Assembly (NCBI RefSeq): GCF_019599545.1
Contig: NZ_JAIEZV010000004.1
Coordinates: 372,001 to 436,000, forward strand
Length of the DNA stretch: 64,000 nt
Reading direction: 5' to 3'
Source: Halobacillus sp. Nhm2S1
GTDB taxonomy: Bacteria; Bacillota; Bacilli; Bacillales; Halobacillaceae
Part shown: positions 50,571 through 60,013 of the stretch, in pieces
Numbering within the stretch: the stretch's first letter is position 1
Layout: each line of letters starts with the position of its first letter
Made by a program: the position numbers and the translations under genes
Notes under the pieces: generated by a model
The model's input: only the letters and a program-made list of their open reading frames with translations
Database searches by the model: none
What the model was told of the DNA's origin: nothing

Positions 50571-52481
50571 CTACTTTTTATCCTTTGAAGAATCTTTTTC
50601 TTCAATCATTTCTAATTCATCGAGGTAACGTAGCAAATCTCCGTACACGACGGAATCAGATAAGGCCAGCTCTTCTTCAGCCTGCTTGAAGCCAGGTGCA
50701 CAAGACTCACCTTCTACGGGTTCACCTGATTCTCTGTCATAACAGTTTCCATTCACACCAACATACTTTTCATTGGCGAAGTTTCCATCTCGTGTGACCA
50801 TCATTTCGCGACGATTTTCACTGAAGAGATCCTGACCAAATTGAACAGGGTTCTCATCTTCGACACCTAAAAGATTCATAAGCGTCGGACGTAAGTCAAT
50901 CTGCCCTCCAACGGTGTCGTTTTCCTGCGGTTGGATGCCTTCTCCTAAAATAAGAAGAGGCACACGCTGCAATTGGAACTGCTCGTAATCATTGATGTCT
51001 TTATCGAGGTACTCTCCCATCGCTTGCTTATGGTTTTCAGAGATACCGAAGTGGTCCCCATAGATTACAAGAATCGTATCATCATAAAGCTCGGATTTCT
51101 TGAACTCTTCGACGAACTGCTTCAATGCCTCGTCCTGGTAGCGAATCGTCTGGAAATAGCGGTTCAAGGTTTCACTGGACGTATTTCCTTCTTCAACGAA
51201 TTTCTTTTCTTCAGGCAATGTGAACGGATGGTGGTTGGTCAGCGAGATCATTTTATTGTAGAACGGCTGCTCCAACTGTTCCATCTTATCTAAGGAGTCA
51301 CTGAAGAAATACTCATCAAGGTAACCCCAGCCGTAGGACTTCTCTTCGGTCACGTTAAAATCCTTCTTAGAGAAGTACTCATCATATCCGAGAGAATCGT
51401 ACATGACATTACGGTTCCAGAATGTTTCATCATTGGCGTGCATCGTTGAGGTGAAGTATCCTTGTTCACCCAATACTTCAGGAGTCGCTTGATATTCGTT
51501 TCCTGAGTGAGTGAAGAAAGCTGCTCCTCGATTCAGTCCATACAATGAATTATCAAGTAAGAACTCAGAATCGGACGTACGGCCTTGTTTGACCTGGTGG
51601 TAGAAGTTGCTGAAGTAAGCCCCTTCTTCTTTCAGGTCGTTGAAATACGGAGTCAATTCTTCCCCGTTCACCGTATTATCCACAACAAAAGTCTGCGTAC
51701 TTTCAAGGGACAGTGCAATGACGTTTTTCCCTTCAGCTACGCCTGTCATTTCACTGTTTGGCTCTGTTTTTTGCTCATTGATATAGTTCAAAACTGGAGA
51801 CAATTCATTACTATCGGCAAACGTCTTCTTCGCTTCTGTCTGCCCCTGCAGGACGATATCGTACGCGTGAAAGTTCAGCACACCGATATACTTCACGAGC
51901 ATGTTGCGGTCAAATGCCCGCTCCAGCAGTTGTGTACGCTCCGTTGTCGCCCAGCCTAAGTTCACAAGAAACAAAGGAATCGCAATGACAGCCAAAATCA
52001 GGCCTTCTTTTCTTTTCGGCATAAAACTTTGGAAGCGTTCCGGTTTCAAATAGAAAAGTAGGAACGCAGCAATCACTACATCGACGAATAAGAAAATGTC
52101 TGTCACAGATAGAATTTTAGTGATACTTCCACCCATCCCTGCCAAGTTCGCAGCTTGACCTAACATCGGGATGGTCAGGAAATCACTGTACTCCCTGTAG
52201 AACAGAACGTTTACATATAATAGAAGGGATCCAAATATATACGTGGCAAGCATCCCTCTTCGACCTGCCAGCATAATCCCCACTCCGAATAAGAGGAAAA
52301 TACTGCTCAATGGGTTAAAAGCTAGAATAGCCGCTTCATTGGCGTTTTCAATATCAAGGGTGAAAATACCGCCTTGAATGAAATACATCTTCGCCCAGAA
52401 GATGGCCATCACTGCAGCATATATCATACTTTTCTTCTTAAACGCGGGGTCTTTCATTTTCGTTTTTAATTTTGAAAACAT
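50571..52481 (-). CDS. Lipoteichoic acid synthase, LtaS family
   Basis: A 636-residue polyglycerolphosphate synthase of the LtaS/YflE family. Five N-terminal helices (about residues 15-190) are followed by an extracellular sulfatase-type domain. The catalytic Thr is in VKQGRTSDSEFLLDNS near residue 300, close to Thr300 of S. aureus LtaS. Metal ligands are in ALSLESTQTF (Glu), DETFW and VIYGDHFGI (Asp/His near the C-terminus). It builds the glycerol-phosphate backbone of lipoteichoic acid on the outer face. The ATG at 52481 follows GGAGG; the frame's TTG at 52487 is unlikely. B. subtilis has four paralogues (LtaS, YfnI, YqgS, YvgJ); I cannot say which this is. Confidence 0.92.
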   Translation of the reverse strand: MFSKLKTKMKDPAFKKKSMIYAAVMAIFWAKMYFIQGGIFTLDIENANEAAILAFNPLSSIFLLFGVGIMLAGRRGMLATYIFGSLLLYVNVLFYREYSDFLTIPMLGQAANLAGMGGSITKILSVTDIFLFVDVVIAAFLLFYLKPERFQSFMPKRKEGLILAVIAIPLFLVNLGWATTERTQLLERAFDRNMLVKYIGVLNFHAYDIVLQGQTEAKKTFADSNELSPVLNYINEQKTEPNSEMTGVAEGKNVIALSLESTQTFVVDNTVNGEELTPYFNDLKEEGAYFSNFYHQVKQGRTSDSEFLLDNSLYGLNRGAAFFTHSGNEYQATPEVLGEQGYFTSTMHANDETFWNRNVMYDSLGYDEYFSKKDFNVTEEKSYGWGYLDEYFFSDSLDKMEQLEQPFYNKMISLTNHHPFTLPEEKKFVEEGNTSSETLNRYFQTIRYQDEALKQFVEEFKKSELYDDTILVIYGDHFGISENHKQAMGEYLDKDINDYEQFQLQRVPLLILGEGIQPQENDTVGGQIDLRPTLMNLLGVEDENPVQFGQDLFSENRREMMVTRDGNFANEKYVGVNGNCYDRESGEPVEGESCAPGFKQAEEELALSDSVVYGDLLRYLDELEMIEEKDSSKDKK

Positions 52482-52686
52482 GATCAAACCTCCGTTGATT
52501 TAACCTTTATCTATTTTCATCAGTTTTTCCATCATCAAGTCTCGTATACTATCATTTCTTGAAATCATTGTAAATGACGACGAAACTTATCATAACATAT
52601 GTTCGATAGAAAGATACCATTATCATAGAACTGTTAAACTCATTTAAAGAGATGACATAACCGTTACATAGAAGTTAAAAAGCAGA

Positions 52687-52727
52687 CAAAAAATCCCACC
52701 AACAATGATAAATGGTCGGTAGGATTT
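52687..52727 (-). terminator. Terminator of the permease pair
   Basis: AAATCCCACCAAC (52690-52702) and GTCGGTAGGATTT (52715-52727) pair with two mismatches, then T-run on the minus strand. Confidence 0.6.
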
Positions 52728-52754
52728 CCTAATAAGTTTTTATAAATCTATTTA

Positions 52755-53768
52755 TTACGCGTTTCTTTTTAATAGTTCAAACCACTTTTCATCACTAGGA
52801 TCTGCTTGCTTCAACTCCATATCCTCGAATGAATGATCTTTTTCCGGCTTGGATGCGCGTAAACTTTTTTGAATTCCATTTGTAATACCAATTAATGATA
52901 ATACGAATAAGACGAGAAAAAGGAGCGGCACGCCGATCAGCCATGGCATATTCGTCATGATCGTGTCGTAGTACATGCCTATAATTGAAGCCCAATCAAA
53001 AGTAATCGGCGACGGTGGTTCAACCACGATGCCGTAAACGACATGGGTCCCTCCGAAGAACATTTCAAACACCCCTAAATGGGTAAGAATCAACGTAGCC
53101 TGAATGGCCTGCATCAATAAGAGACGAAGCCAGCTCTCTTTCAATTGGGGAATCAAGTGATTTCTGAAAAGATGCCACCCTCTTCCCCCAAGCACACGAC
53201 TGGAGGTTACATATTCTTTTTTCAAAACTTCACTCGTTTCATTAGCCATTAAGATGGCTGCGGGCGGTACGAGTAATAGAGCTAAAACTATAACCTCAAC
53301 CGTAATACGAAAAGCTAAAGTCGTAGGAAAACCATCATAAGGTTCAATCATCAACGGCTTAAGAAATTTATAGGCAATCAAAGAAGCCGGAATAAAATAC
53401 ATGACAGAAATCACTTGCTCAAATCCTTGAAAGAACTTGATTTTTTGTACGAATCCTAAAGGGATCCCGATGACAAACGCTAGACCAAAACTGAGAAGGG
53501 CTACCGCCAAAGTCCCTAGAATGGTGTACTTAGCCCCCATTAAAATATAGAAAAACAAGTGGTTTCCCGCCATATCCGTTCCTAAGATTGAATGATCAAA
53601 CGGGGCAAAGGGCGGAGCCCCTTCCAATTGTCCATTCTCATCATAGGTAAACGGGGTCTTCGGTATCATGGAATCAAAGAAAAGAGCATGAGCGAAGCTG
53701 CCAATGAGCATCACCGCGATAAACACAAAACCTAACAAGAACGTCGGCTCTTTCCAGATATGCTTCAT
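52755..53768 (-). CDS. Peptide-type ABC permease (OppC/DppC-like), orphan
   Basis: A 337-residue permease of the binding-protein-dependent type. It has one N-terminal helix, an extracellular segment (GAPPFAPFDHSILGTDMAGNHL, matching the DxxGRD-type region of OppC) and about five helices with a degenerate EAA loop (ANETSEVLKKEYVTSSRVLGG). Its ATG at 53768 is adjacent to the stop of the other permease (TAAATG), so they are coupled. No substrate-binding protein or ATPase lies next to it, which is unusual for dipeptide or nickel importers. Confidence 0.75.
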   Translation of the reverse strand: MKHIWKEPTFLLGFVFIAVMLIGSFAHALFFDSMIPKTPFTYDENGQLEGAPPFAPFDHSILGTDMAGNHLFFYILMGAKYTILGTLAVALLSFGLAFVIGIPLGFVQKIKFFQGFEQVISVMYFIPASLIAYKFLKPLMIEPYDGFPTTLAFRITVEVIVLALLLVPPAAILMANETSEVLKKEYVTSSRVLGGRGWHLFRNHLIPQLKESWLRLLLMQAIQATLILTHLGVFEMFFGGTHVVYGIVVEPPSPITFDWASIIGMYYDTIMTNMPWLIGVPLLFLVLFVLSLIGITNGIQKSLRASKPEKDHSFEDMELKQADPSDEKWFELLKRNA

Positions 53769-54638
53769 TTAGAGAGATACCTCCTGCTGGGTCATAAGGT
53801 AAAGCAGCCCCTCTATCATTTTCAACCCTACATAGATGGGAAAAAAGAATAAAATCGCCGTAACAAAAAACACAGGAGGCTGAGTGTAATTCAGTAAAAA
53901 GACAGTCATTCCGAAGTTATTGAACAGATATTCGACGATCAGCAGGTTACTGATCATTAAACTGATGATGAATTTACTTTGATAAGCGAGACGAACCAAT
54001 AAATTCCTGAGCATATGTACACAAACAATCCTTAGCTTATGCAGCCCTTTGCTTGCCGCTAAATCCACATAAGGTTCTCCTTCTTCATCCTTTATCATAG
54101 CAAGAATGGTTTTTAAGAAGTAGATGAAAGGCAGGAGGGATAGGACCACCCCAGGAAGCAATAAGGCTTCCTCTGTACCTGTTCCTGTAAACTTAGCAAA
54201 CTTCACGCCTGTTTGTATGTACACCCAAACGAGAAACATTTGTGAAACCAGCACGTAGACAACATCGGGGATCGTTTGGAAAATCGAAGCGATGGACATG
54301 ATCCCTTTATACAATCTCCCTGAAACGAACCTTAACAGAATGCTCAGAAACAGCGCCGAAGTCAAGGAAACGATCAGTGCGATCCCAATGACAGACATTG
54401 AGCTCCAAAAAGGCTTGAATATAATAGGAAACAAATCGCGTTCTACTCCCGATGTTGGATTGGTGTAAATCAAAGATCCTGGACTCATAATTTTCTGTAA
54501 GACCTCCCCAATGGCTTGGAAACCAGGCCATTGCAGACCAGAAACAGAAGTGAACATGGGAGAAATACTTACCAGGAATATGCCCACCAACAAATAGAAC
54601 GGCCGGAGCATCTCACGGAATATATAGGACAAAGACAT
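53769..54638 (-). CDS. Peptide-type ABC permease (OppB/DppB-like), orphan
   Basis: A 289-residue permease with about six helices. The EAA-like loop is GEPYVDLAASKGLHKLRIVCVHMLRN, and FIISLMISNLLIVEYLFNNFGM near the C-terminus is OppB-like. The ATG at 54638 has AGGAGG upstream; the frame to 54722 contains no good site. It is the first gene of a two-gene unit with the OppC-like permease. The pair probably forms a heterodimeric channel that borrows a binding protein and ATPase encoded elsewhere. Confidence 0.75.
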   Translation of the reverse strand: MSLSYIFREMLRPFYLLVGIFLVSISPMFTSVSGLQWPGFQAIGEVLQKIMSPGSLIYTNPTSGVERDLFPIIFKPFWSSMSVIGIALIVSLTSALFLSILLRFVSGRLYKGIMSIASIFQTIPDVVYVLVSQMFLVWVYIQTGVKFAKFTGTGTEEALLLPGVVLSLLPFIYFLKTILAMIKDEEGEPYVDLAASKGLHKLRIVCVHMLRNLLVRLAYQSKFIISLMISNLLIVEYLFNNFGMTVFLLNYTQPPVFFVTAILFFFPIYVGLKMIEGLLYLMTQQEVSL

Positions 54639-54776
54639 CAGACTCTCCTCCTGAAAATATAAACTGAAAGGTGCACGATTAGGTATAAAGACTCCTCGAT
54701 GTATTCTCGTATATCCTACCATTCATTATTTGAATTGTAAAAAAATTCTAAGCGCGCCTTTCCCTTTATAAACATG

Positions 54777-54807
54777 AAAAAACCGCCTGTGCAGACGGTT
54801 TTTTTCA
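54777..54807 (-). terminator. Terminator of the flavin monooxygenase gene
   Basis: AACCGCCTG and CAGACGGTT with a two-base loop and T-run on the minus strand; one mismatch. Confidence 0.65.
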
Positions 54808-54811
54808 CAAC

Positions 54812-56431
54812 TTAACTAAAGAATTGTATGACGGTTTCCAGTGTTTTTTCAAGGTGTGCAGGTGACTCATGAAAAGCTACATGACCATCAGGACGGATTA
54901 GAAGAGTATGCCCTTTGTCCATTCCAAGCTTATTGCCCAAATGCCTGTGCACATCGTAAATGATCGGAAGCTCGCCACCTTCCGTCCTCACCGCTCCTCC
55001 TTTAGCAACGAGGAAAACCTTGATAAGTCCTTCATATTTTTCGTCGACCTTTTCGGCAAAAGCATAGGCCTCATCAATGAATGACTCATCTTGTGCATCT
55101 ATATAAAGGAAGAAAACGTATCCATATTTCCGGATCAAAGGATATACACTTCTATCGTTGGAACCATCAAAGAATAAAAGATGGTCCGGGACACGTTCGC
55201 CTGCTCGTATGGCTTCCTTAGAAAGAGAGGAGTCTTGTAAGGATTTGTTTTTGGAGGTTTCTTCGTATTCGTTATATATATTGGAAAGGTGATTAGCGAT
55301 CTTCTTTTGAACCCAGTCCTGCGTCAAGGCCGCTTTACCCGCCCAGTTCCGTATTTTCCCTTGGGCACCTTGAAGGTCGATGATTTTAAGCATGCGGGAG
55401 GTTTCTTTCAGTACATCCAATCCGATTGGTGCTCGTTCATGATGGTAGCTGTCGAGGAAAGAATCATCCGCAAAACCTTTAAGCACGAGATCCATCTTCC
55501 AGACGATGTTCGCTGCATCCTGCAAACCAAGATTCATCCCCTGCCCACCAATCGGGTTATGAATATGCGCCGCATCCCCAACGAAGAACACATTCCCCTT
55601 CCTGTAGTTGGGCACCTGCCGATGGGCAGTCCCAAAGTAGGAGAGCCATTTTGGATTCTCTACTTGATAAGACACCGACAATACCGTGTTCAAATTCTCC
55701 TGCAAATCCTCTAAAGACAATTCTTCTTTGTGAGGAAGCCCTTGTTTGGCTCGATTCATACCAACGACACGGTAACTGCCGTCTTTATATGGAAAGAAAG
55801 CGACAGCTCCCCGGTCATTCAGATGCATATTAATATAAATTTCCTTCAGCCCTGGAACATCAACGTCACCAAGGAAAAACGTGTACCCTTCATCCTCCCC
55901 TTCAAAAGGAACATTCAAATCCTGGCGAACTTTGCTATGAGCACCGTCACAAGCAAGAAGGTATTTGGCAACATACCTCTTAAGCTCCCCATTATGTTTT
56001 GCAGTAACATACACACCCTCATCCGTTTCCATCACTTCCACAACTTCTTGTTCTCTGTTGACTCTCCCTCCTAATGAGGAAAGGTGATCTTCCAATATGC
56101 TCTCGGTCTCACTCTGAGGAATAATAAGTAGATAGGGATATTGACTATCGATATGATAAAGTTCCACTACAGAGGGATTCTCTCCTCCGAGATGCAACTT
56201 GGAACCAGGCCCAGGATAGCCTTTATTCAAAAATTCCTGATGAACACCTAGAAGTTCAAACATTTCAAGCGTCCTCGCCTGGATACCAAGAGCTTTCGAA
56301 AGCTCTGACGGACTAGCCCTCTGCTCCAAGCAGATATAATTCATCCCCCGTTTTTGCAATTCATTGGCAGCCATCAACCCAGCCGGTCCTGCTCCGATAA
56401 TCAGTACATCTGTTTCAATTACAGAAGTCAT
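54812..56431 (-). CDS. FAD-dependent aromatic monooxygenase (PheA/TfdB family)
   Basis: A 539-residue class A flavin monooxygenase of the phenol hydroxylase or MhpA/polyketide hydroxylase type. FAD motifs are VLIIGAGPAGLMAANELQKR (residues about 9-28), LLACDGAHSKVRQ (DG motif) and VFFVGDAAHIHNPIGGQGM (GD motif). The C-terminal 150 residues form the thioredoxin-like domain (HLLFFDGSNDRSVYPL) found in this group. The ATG at 56431 follows GGGAAGGGG and is preferred to 56464. It hydroxylates an unknown aromatic compound with NAD(P)H. Divergent from the BBE-type oxidase gene. Confidence 0.88.
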   Translation of the reverse strand: MTSVIETDVLIIGAGPAGLMAANELQKRGMNYICLEQRASPSELSKALGIQARTLEMFELLGVHQEFLNKGYPGPGSKLHLGGENPSVVELYHIDSQYPYLLIIPQSETESILEDHLSSLGGRVNREQEVVEVMETDEGVYVTAKHNGELKRYVAKYLLACDGAHSKVRQDLNVPFEGEDEGYTFFLGDVDVPGLKEIYINMHLNDRGAVAFFPYKDGSYRVVGMNRAKQGLPHKEELSLEDLQENLNTVLSVSYQVENPKWLSYFGTAHRQVPNYRKGNVFFVGDAAHIHNPIGGQGMNLGLQDAANIVWKMDLVLKGFADDSFLDSYHHERAPIGLDVLKETSRMLKIIDLQGAQGKIRNWAGKAALTQDWVQKKIANHLSNIYNEYEETSKNKSLQDSSLSKEAIRAGERVPDHLLFFDGSNDRSVYPLIRKYGYVFFLYIDAQDESFIDEAYAFAEKVDEKYEGLIKVFLVAKGGAVRTEGGELPIIYDVHRHLGNKLGMDKGHTLLIRPDGHVAFHESPAHLEKTLETVIQFFS

Positions 56432-56710
56432 CAGTCGTACCCCTTCCCTTCGTCTTTGGTTCACAATTTTTATTATTAAACACGGATCATTTATTTCCGA
56501 AAAATGTATATCACTACTTATCTATGAAATATAAAGCCTATCATCATACGATACCCGTATTTGAACCTATGATGCACCTAACAGTATGTTCCCTATATTT
56601 CTTTTAAGGACTCCTTCATTTTCTACTTCAGGAAATAAAATTCATTAGAAACTCCTATGAACAGAGTAAAATGTCTATTTTATCTAAATATTGTAATTTT
56701 TAAGAATAAA

Positions 56711-56739
56711 TTGAAATTATAAAAAGTGATGGGTATACT
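56711..56739 (+). promoter_or_regulatory. Sigma-A promoter of the BBE-type oxidase
   Basis: TTGAAA (56711-56716), 17-bp spacer, TATACT (56734-56739), 50 bp before the start codon. The preceding 230 bases are AT-rich with no other feature. Confidence 0.7.
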
Positions 56740-56788
56740 TGGGGGTGTCAGAAGTCCTTAAGCCCATAAATATATAAGGAGGAGAAGC

Positions 56789-58177
56789 ATGTTAGAACAA
56801 TCCAAAGTGGAATCTTTCTCGGAAAAGATGCGAGGTCATGTGGTACTGCCAGAGGATTCGAATTATGATGAAGTTCGGACGATTTGGAATGGAATCATTG
56901 ACCGCAAACCAGCTTTGATTGCTCGATGCGAAGGAACAGCTGATGTTGTCAGTGCGGTGAATTTTGCCAGTGAAGAAGGATTGGAGATTTCCGTCAAAGG
57001 TGGCGGCCATGGGGTTGCAGGAAAGGCCATCTGTGATCATGGACTCATGATTGATCTTTCACTAATGAACGCTGTCCGGGTCGATTCAAAGGCCAAACGT
57101 GTCCGTGTAGAAGGCGGAGCAAAGCTTGGCGACATGGATCATGAAACCCAGGCATTCGGCCTTGCAACCACCGCAGGGATGGTGTCTGTCACTGGTGTTG
57201 GCGGATTGACTCTCGGTGGAGGCATCGGTTATTTAGGTCGCTCTTACGGACTTAGTGCGGATAACTTGATGAGCGCGGACGTCGTTACAGCTGAAGGGAA
57301 TGTCATCCACGCAAGCGAAACAGAGAACTCTGACTTATTATGGGCCCTCCGTGGTGGCGGAGGCAATTTCGGGATCGTTACTTCTTTCGAATTCAAACTG
57401 CATGAAGTTGGCCCCGAAGTAATGACAGGACAGTTTTTTTACCCGATCGAACAAGGAAAAGAAGTACTCCAGATGTACCGCCAAGTGATGGATGAAGCAC
57501 CAGACCAACTCACGCTTAATGCCATGGTCATCAAAACTCCACCAGCAGCACCATTTCCTGAACAGTACCACAGCAAGCCGGCACTTGCGATTGTGGGCTG
57601 TTATACCGGAGATCTTGAAAAAGGGAAGCGGCTGATGAAGCCATTAGAGAACTTCGGGCAGCCGATGCTTAAGATGGTCCAACCCATGCCTTATAAATTT
57701 TTACAGTCCAGCTTTGATGCGGCGAGTCCGGATGGAGGGCGTTATTACTGGAAATCTCAATACTTAGAGGCGATTCCTGATGATGCTCTCGATACAATAT
57801 TAGACTACTCCTCCAAAGCTCCTGGCGCATTTACTGCCGTTTTCATCGAGCCGATGGGCGGTGCCATCAACCGTGTAGGTAAATCAGAAACCGCCTACCC
57901 GCACCGTGATGCCATGTATAATCTAGGGATTAGTACCGGCTGGATGGAACCGAAGGATGATGCAGCGTGCATCTCATGGACAAGGGAATTCCATAACAAA
58001 ATGACCACTTACTCCACAGGCGGAGTGTATTCCAATTACCTTTCCCAAGGAGAAGAAGAACGCATCAAAGCAGCCTTTGGAGAGAACTTTGATCGTCTGC
58101 AGGAAATTAAGAGCAAGTATGACCCTGATAACTTCTTCAACAAAAACATGAACATTAAGCCTGTGACAACGTCATAA
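56789..58177 (+). CDS. FAD-binding oxidoreductase, BBE-like
   Basis: A 462-residue PCMH-type flavoprotein with a berberine-bridge-like C-terminus. The FAD attachment segment VKGGGHGVAGKA is near residues 70-80 (His would carry the flavin); TGVGGLTLGGGIGYLGRSYGLS follows. The C-terminal YDPDNFFNKNMNI is the BBE motif. The Cys often used for a second flavin bond is replaced here by Thr/Leu context. It oxidises a sugar or other alcohol substrate, unknown. Single gene with own promoter and terminator. Confidence 0.88.
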   Translation: MLEQSKVESFSEKMRGHVVLPEDSNYDEVRTIWNGIIDRKPALIARCEGTADVVSAVNFASEEGLEISVKGGGHGVAGKAICDHGLMIDLSLMNAVRVDSKAKRVRVEGGAKLGDMDHETQAFGLATTAGMVSVTGVGGLTLGGGIGYLGRSYGLSADNLMSADVVTAEGNVIHASETENSDLLWALRGGGGNFGIVTSFEFKLHEVGPEVMTGQFFYPIEQGKEVLQMYRQVMDEAPDQLTLNAMVIKTPPAAPFPEQYHSKPALAIVGCYTGDLEKGKRLMKPLENFGQPMLKMVQPMPYKFLQSSFDAASPDGGRYYWKSQYLEAIPDDALDTILDYSSKAPGAFTAVFIEPMGGAINRVGKSETAYPHRDAMYNLGISTGWMEPKDDAACISWTREFHNKMTTYSTGGVYSNYLSQGEEERIKAAFGENFDRLQEIKSKYDPDNFFNKNMNIKPVTTS

Positions 58178-58185
58178 TGCAAGTT

Positions 58186-58216
58186 AAAGCGACAGCCCTT
58201 GAGGCTGTCGCTTTTT
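58186..58216 (+). terminator. Terminator of the BBE-type gene
   Basis: AAAGCGACAGCC (58186-58197) and GGCTGTCGCTTT with T-run. Confidence 0.85.
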
Positions 58217-58279
58217 CTACATCATAAACACCTTGCTAAGTCCATCCGGCGTACCAACCGTCTTCCTTTCTTCCATTCC

Positions 58280-58933
58280 TTATGTTAACGAAGCAATTGC
58301 GTCTTTTACTGGTTTTTCTCCACCTACGACCTGGAACTCTTTTCCGATAGTTGTCTCATTCTCTAACGTAGCCAAGATCACGCGAGCCACATCTTCTCGC
58401 GGAATTTCCCCTCTTTCCACTGTTTCAGCAGCCTCAATTTGTCCACGGCCTTCATCATTGGTGAGCATACCAGGATGAATGATTGTATAGTCCAGATCCG
58501 TTCTTCTCAGCCAATCGTCCGCGTAGTGTTTCGCTGCGACATAGGGTGCGAATGACGAAGGAGCGCCTTGAATGGCTTCACGTGTCGTATCAAACGAACT
58601 GATCATGACGTAGCGGTTCACATTTTTTTGTTTGGCTGCTTCTATCGTTTTTACTGCAGCATCCAAATCGATCAGAACGGTTTTATCAGCTCCAGTGTTT
58701 GGTCCGGACCCAGCCGTGAATACAACGGCATCCACATCATTATAAGCTTCCGCTATTGTGTTTGTATCATCTTCAAGATCTACCAGGACTGTTTCCGCCC
58801 CGAGCTCCTTGAAATAAGAAGCCTGTTCTTCTTTGCGGATCATCGCTTTCGCTTCCATCCCATCCGTTTCCTGAATGAATTTGACGAGATGTTTGCCCAC
58901 TTGACCATTTGCACCTACAACGAGTACCTTCAT
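58280..58933 (-). CDS. NAD(P)-binding protein, atypical SDR (YhfK-like)
   Basis: A 217-residue Rossmann-fold protein of the NAD(P)H-binding family, similar in size to B. subtilis YhfK (214). The cofactor motif is KVLVVGANGQVGKHLVKF near the start. VDAVVFTAGSGPN, YVMISSFDT, and YTIIHPGMLTN are the later strands of the atypical SDR fold, and the usual Tyr-Lys pair is only partly kept. The substrate is unknown. ATG 58933 follows AAAGGATG; the frame opens at 59026 without a site. Single gene. Confidence 0.82.
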   Translation of the reverse strand: MKVLVVGANGQVGKHLVKFIQETDGMEAKAMIRKEEQASYFKELGAETVLVDLEDDTNTIAEAYNDVDAVVFTAGSGPNTGADKTVLIDLDAAVKTIEAAKQKNVNRYVMISSFDTTREAIQGAPSSFAPYVAAKHYADDWLRRTDLDYTIIHPGMLTNDEGRGQIEAAETVERGEIPREDVARVILATLENETTIGKEFQVVGGEKPVKDAIASLT

Positions 58934-59096
58934 TTTCTTCATCCTTTCTATATCTCTCCATGGATTGATTCTTATTCCTACCTTAAATGTTACCCCAACC
59001 AAAAGAAAGAAAACCGACTGAAGCAAAAATGAATGTTACATAAAGGGTCTCCTTTTTTTCAAAAGCCCAACTAAGAGACTATTTTAACCAGATAAT

Positions 59097-59121
59097 GGTT
59101 ACAGGTGGCCGGAGAGGGTAT
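59097..59121 (+). promoter_or_regulatory. Sigma-B-like promoter
   Basis: GGTTAC (59097-59102), 13-bp spacer, GGGTAT (59116-59121). It fits the general-stress consensus GTTTAA-N13-GGGTAT and lies 37 bp before the stress-protein gene. Confidence 0.6.
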
Positions 59122-59157
59122 GAACGTACTAACAGAAATATAAAGGAGGAGCTTAAC

Positions 59158-59916
59158 ATGGATAGAAGAATCATAGGCGGTGTTTTTTCAAAAGTCGGCC
59201 ATGCAGAGAAAGCGATTACGGATTTGCAGCATCACGGATATGGCTCAAACGACATATCTGTTTTTGCAAGGGACAAAAGTAAGGTGAACGTGTTGGAGGA
59301 GGAAATGGATACAACAGTCACATCCAATAAAAGCGGCCGAAGCAAGAACGCTGGTAAAGGAGCAGGACTCGGGGCACTTTCCGGAGGGGCGTTAGGTGGT
59401 ATTGGTGGATTAATTGCAGGATTAGGTCTTCTTGCTATTCCTGGAATCGGCCAGATTGCTGCCGCAGGTCCCATTGCTGCTGCGCTTACGGGTGCTGGAG
59501 TAGGCGCTGGTGGCGGTGGGATCGTAGGGGCGCTTGTTGGTGCAGGCATGTCTGAGAGAGAGGCACATCAGTACGAAAACCATTTGAAAGATGGGAAAAT
59601 CATTGTCATCGTTGAAGCGACCGAAAAATTACAAGACAAAGTTTATCGTACATTCCTATCCAACAAAACGGAAAACTCATCCATGTACCCGAACCATTAC
59701 CAAAACCATGACCACTCCACTCCTCATGATTCTCTTTCGGAAAAAGATGAACGCTCTACACGTCATGATTCAGTCTCGAGAGAACATGACCATCAAAATA
59801 AAACAGATATAGTGAAAGAAAAATCGTATACCGGCCATTCACCTGAAGATTCCACACCACATACAAAAGAGACGCGTTCGCGCACGGCCGAAAGACATCG
59901 TTCAACCAAACATTGA
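59158..59916 (+). CDS. General stress protein (YflT/DUF1269-like) with glycine-zipper membrane segment
   Basis: A 252-residue protein. Residues about 1-55 are the general stress YflT-like fold (IIGGVFSKVGHAEKAITDLQ), residues 65-135 a glycine/alanine hydrophobic region (GKGAGLGALSGGALGGIGG, AGVGAGGGGIVGALVGAGM) that could insert in or bridge membranes, and residues 175-252 a His, Asp and Ser-rich tail (SSMYPNHYQNHDHSTPHDS). The ATG at 59158 has AAAGGAGG. A sigma-B-like promoter fits general-stress induction. The molecular role of such glycine-zipper proteins is unknown. Confidence 0.72.
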   Translation: MDRRIIGGVFSKVGHAEKAITDLQHHGYGSNDISVFARDKSKVNVLEEEMDTTVTSNKSGRSKNAGKGAGLGALSGGALGGIGGLIAGLGLLAIPGIGQIAAAGPIAAALTGAGVGAGGGGIVGALVGAGMSEREAHQYENHLKDGKIIVIVEATEKLQDKVYRTFLSNKTENSSMYPNHYQNHDHSTPHDSLSEKDERSTRHDSVSREHDHQNKTDIVKEKSYTGHSPEDSTPHTKETRSRTAERHRSTKH

Positions 59917-59961
59917 TTCGCAGCTTAACGATTCATATAAAGATTTTCATTATTAAAAAGT

Positions 59962-59990
59962 TGAACCTTTTCCTTCTTTTAGTTCGTATA
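59962..59990 (+). promoter_or_regulatory. Sigma-W-like promoter of spo0M
   Basis: TGAACC (59962-59967), 17-bp spacer, CGTATA (59985-59990). It matches the ECF sigma-W pattern TGAAAC-N17-CGTA; B. subtilis spo0M is also under sigma-W. Confidence 0.6.
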
Positions 59991-60013
59991 ATCAAGAAAA
60001 GGAGGAGATCCGC

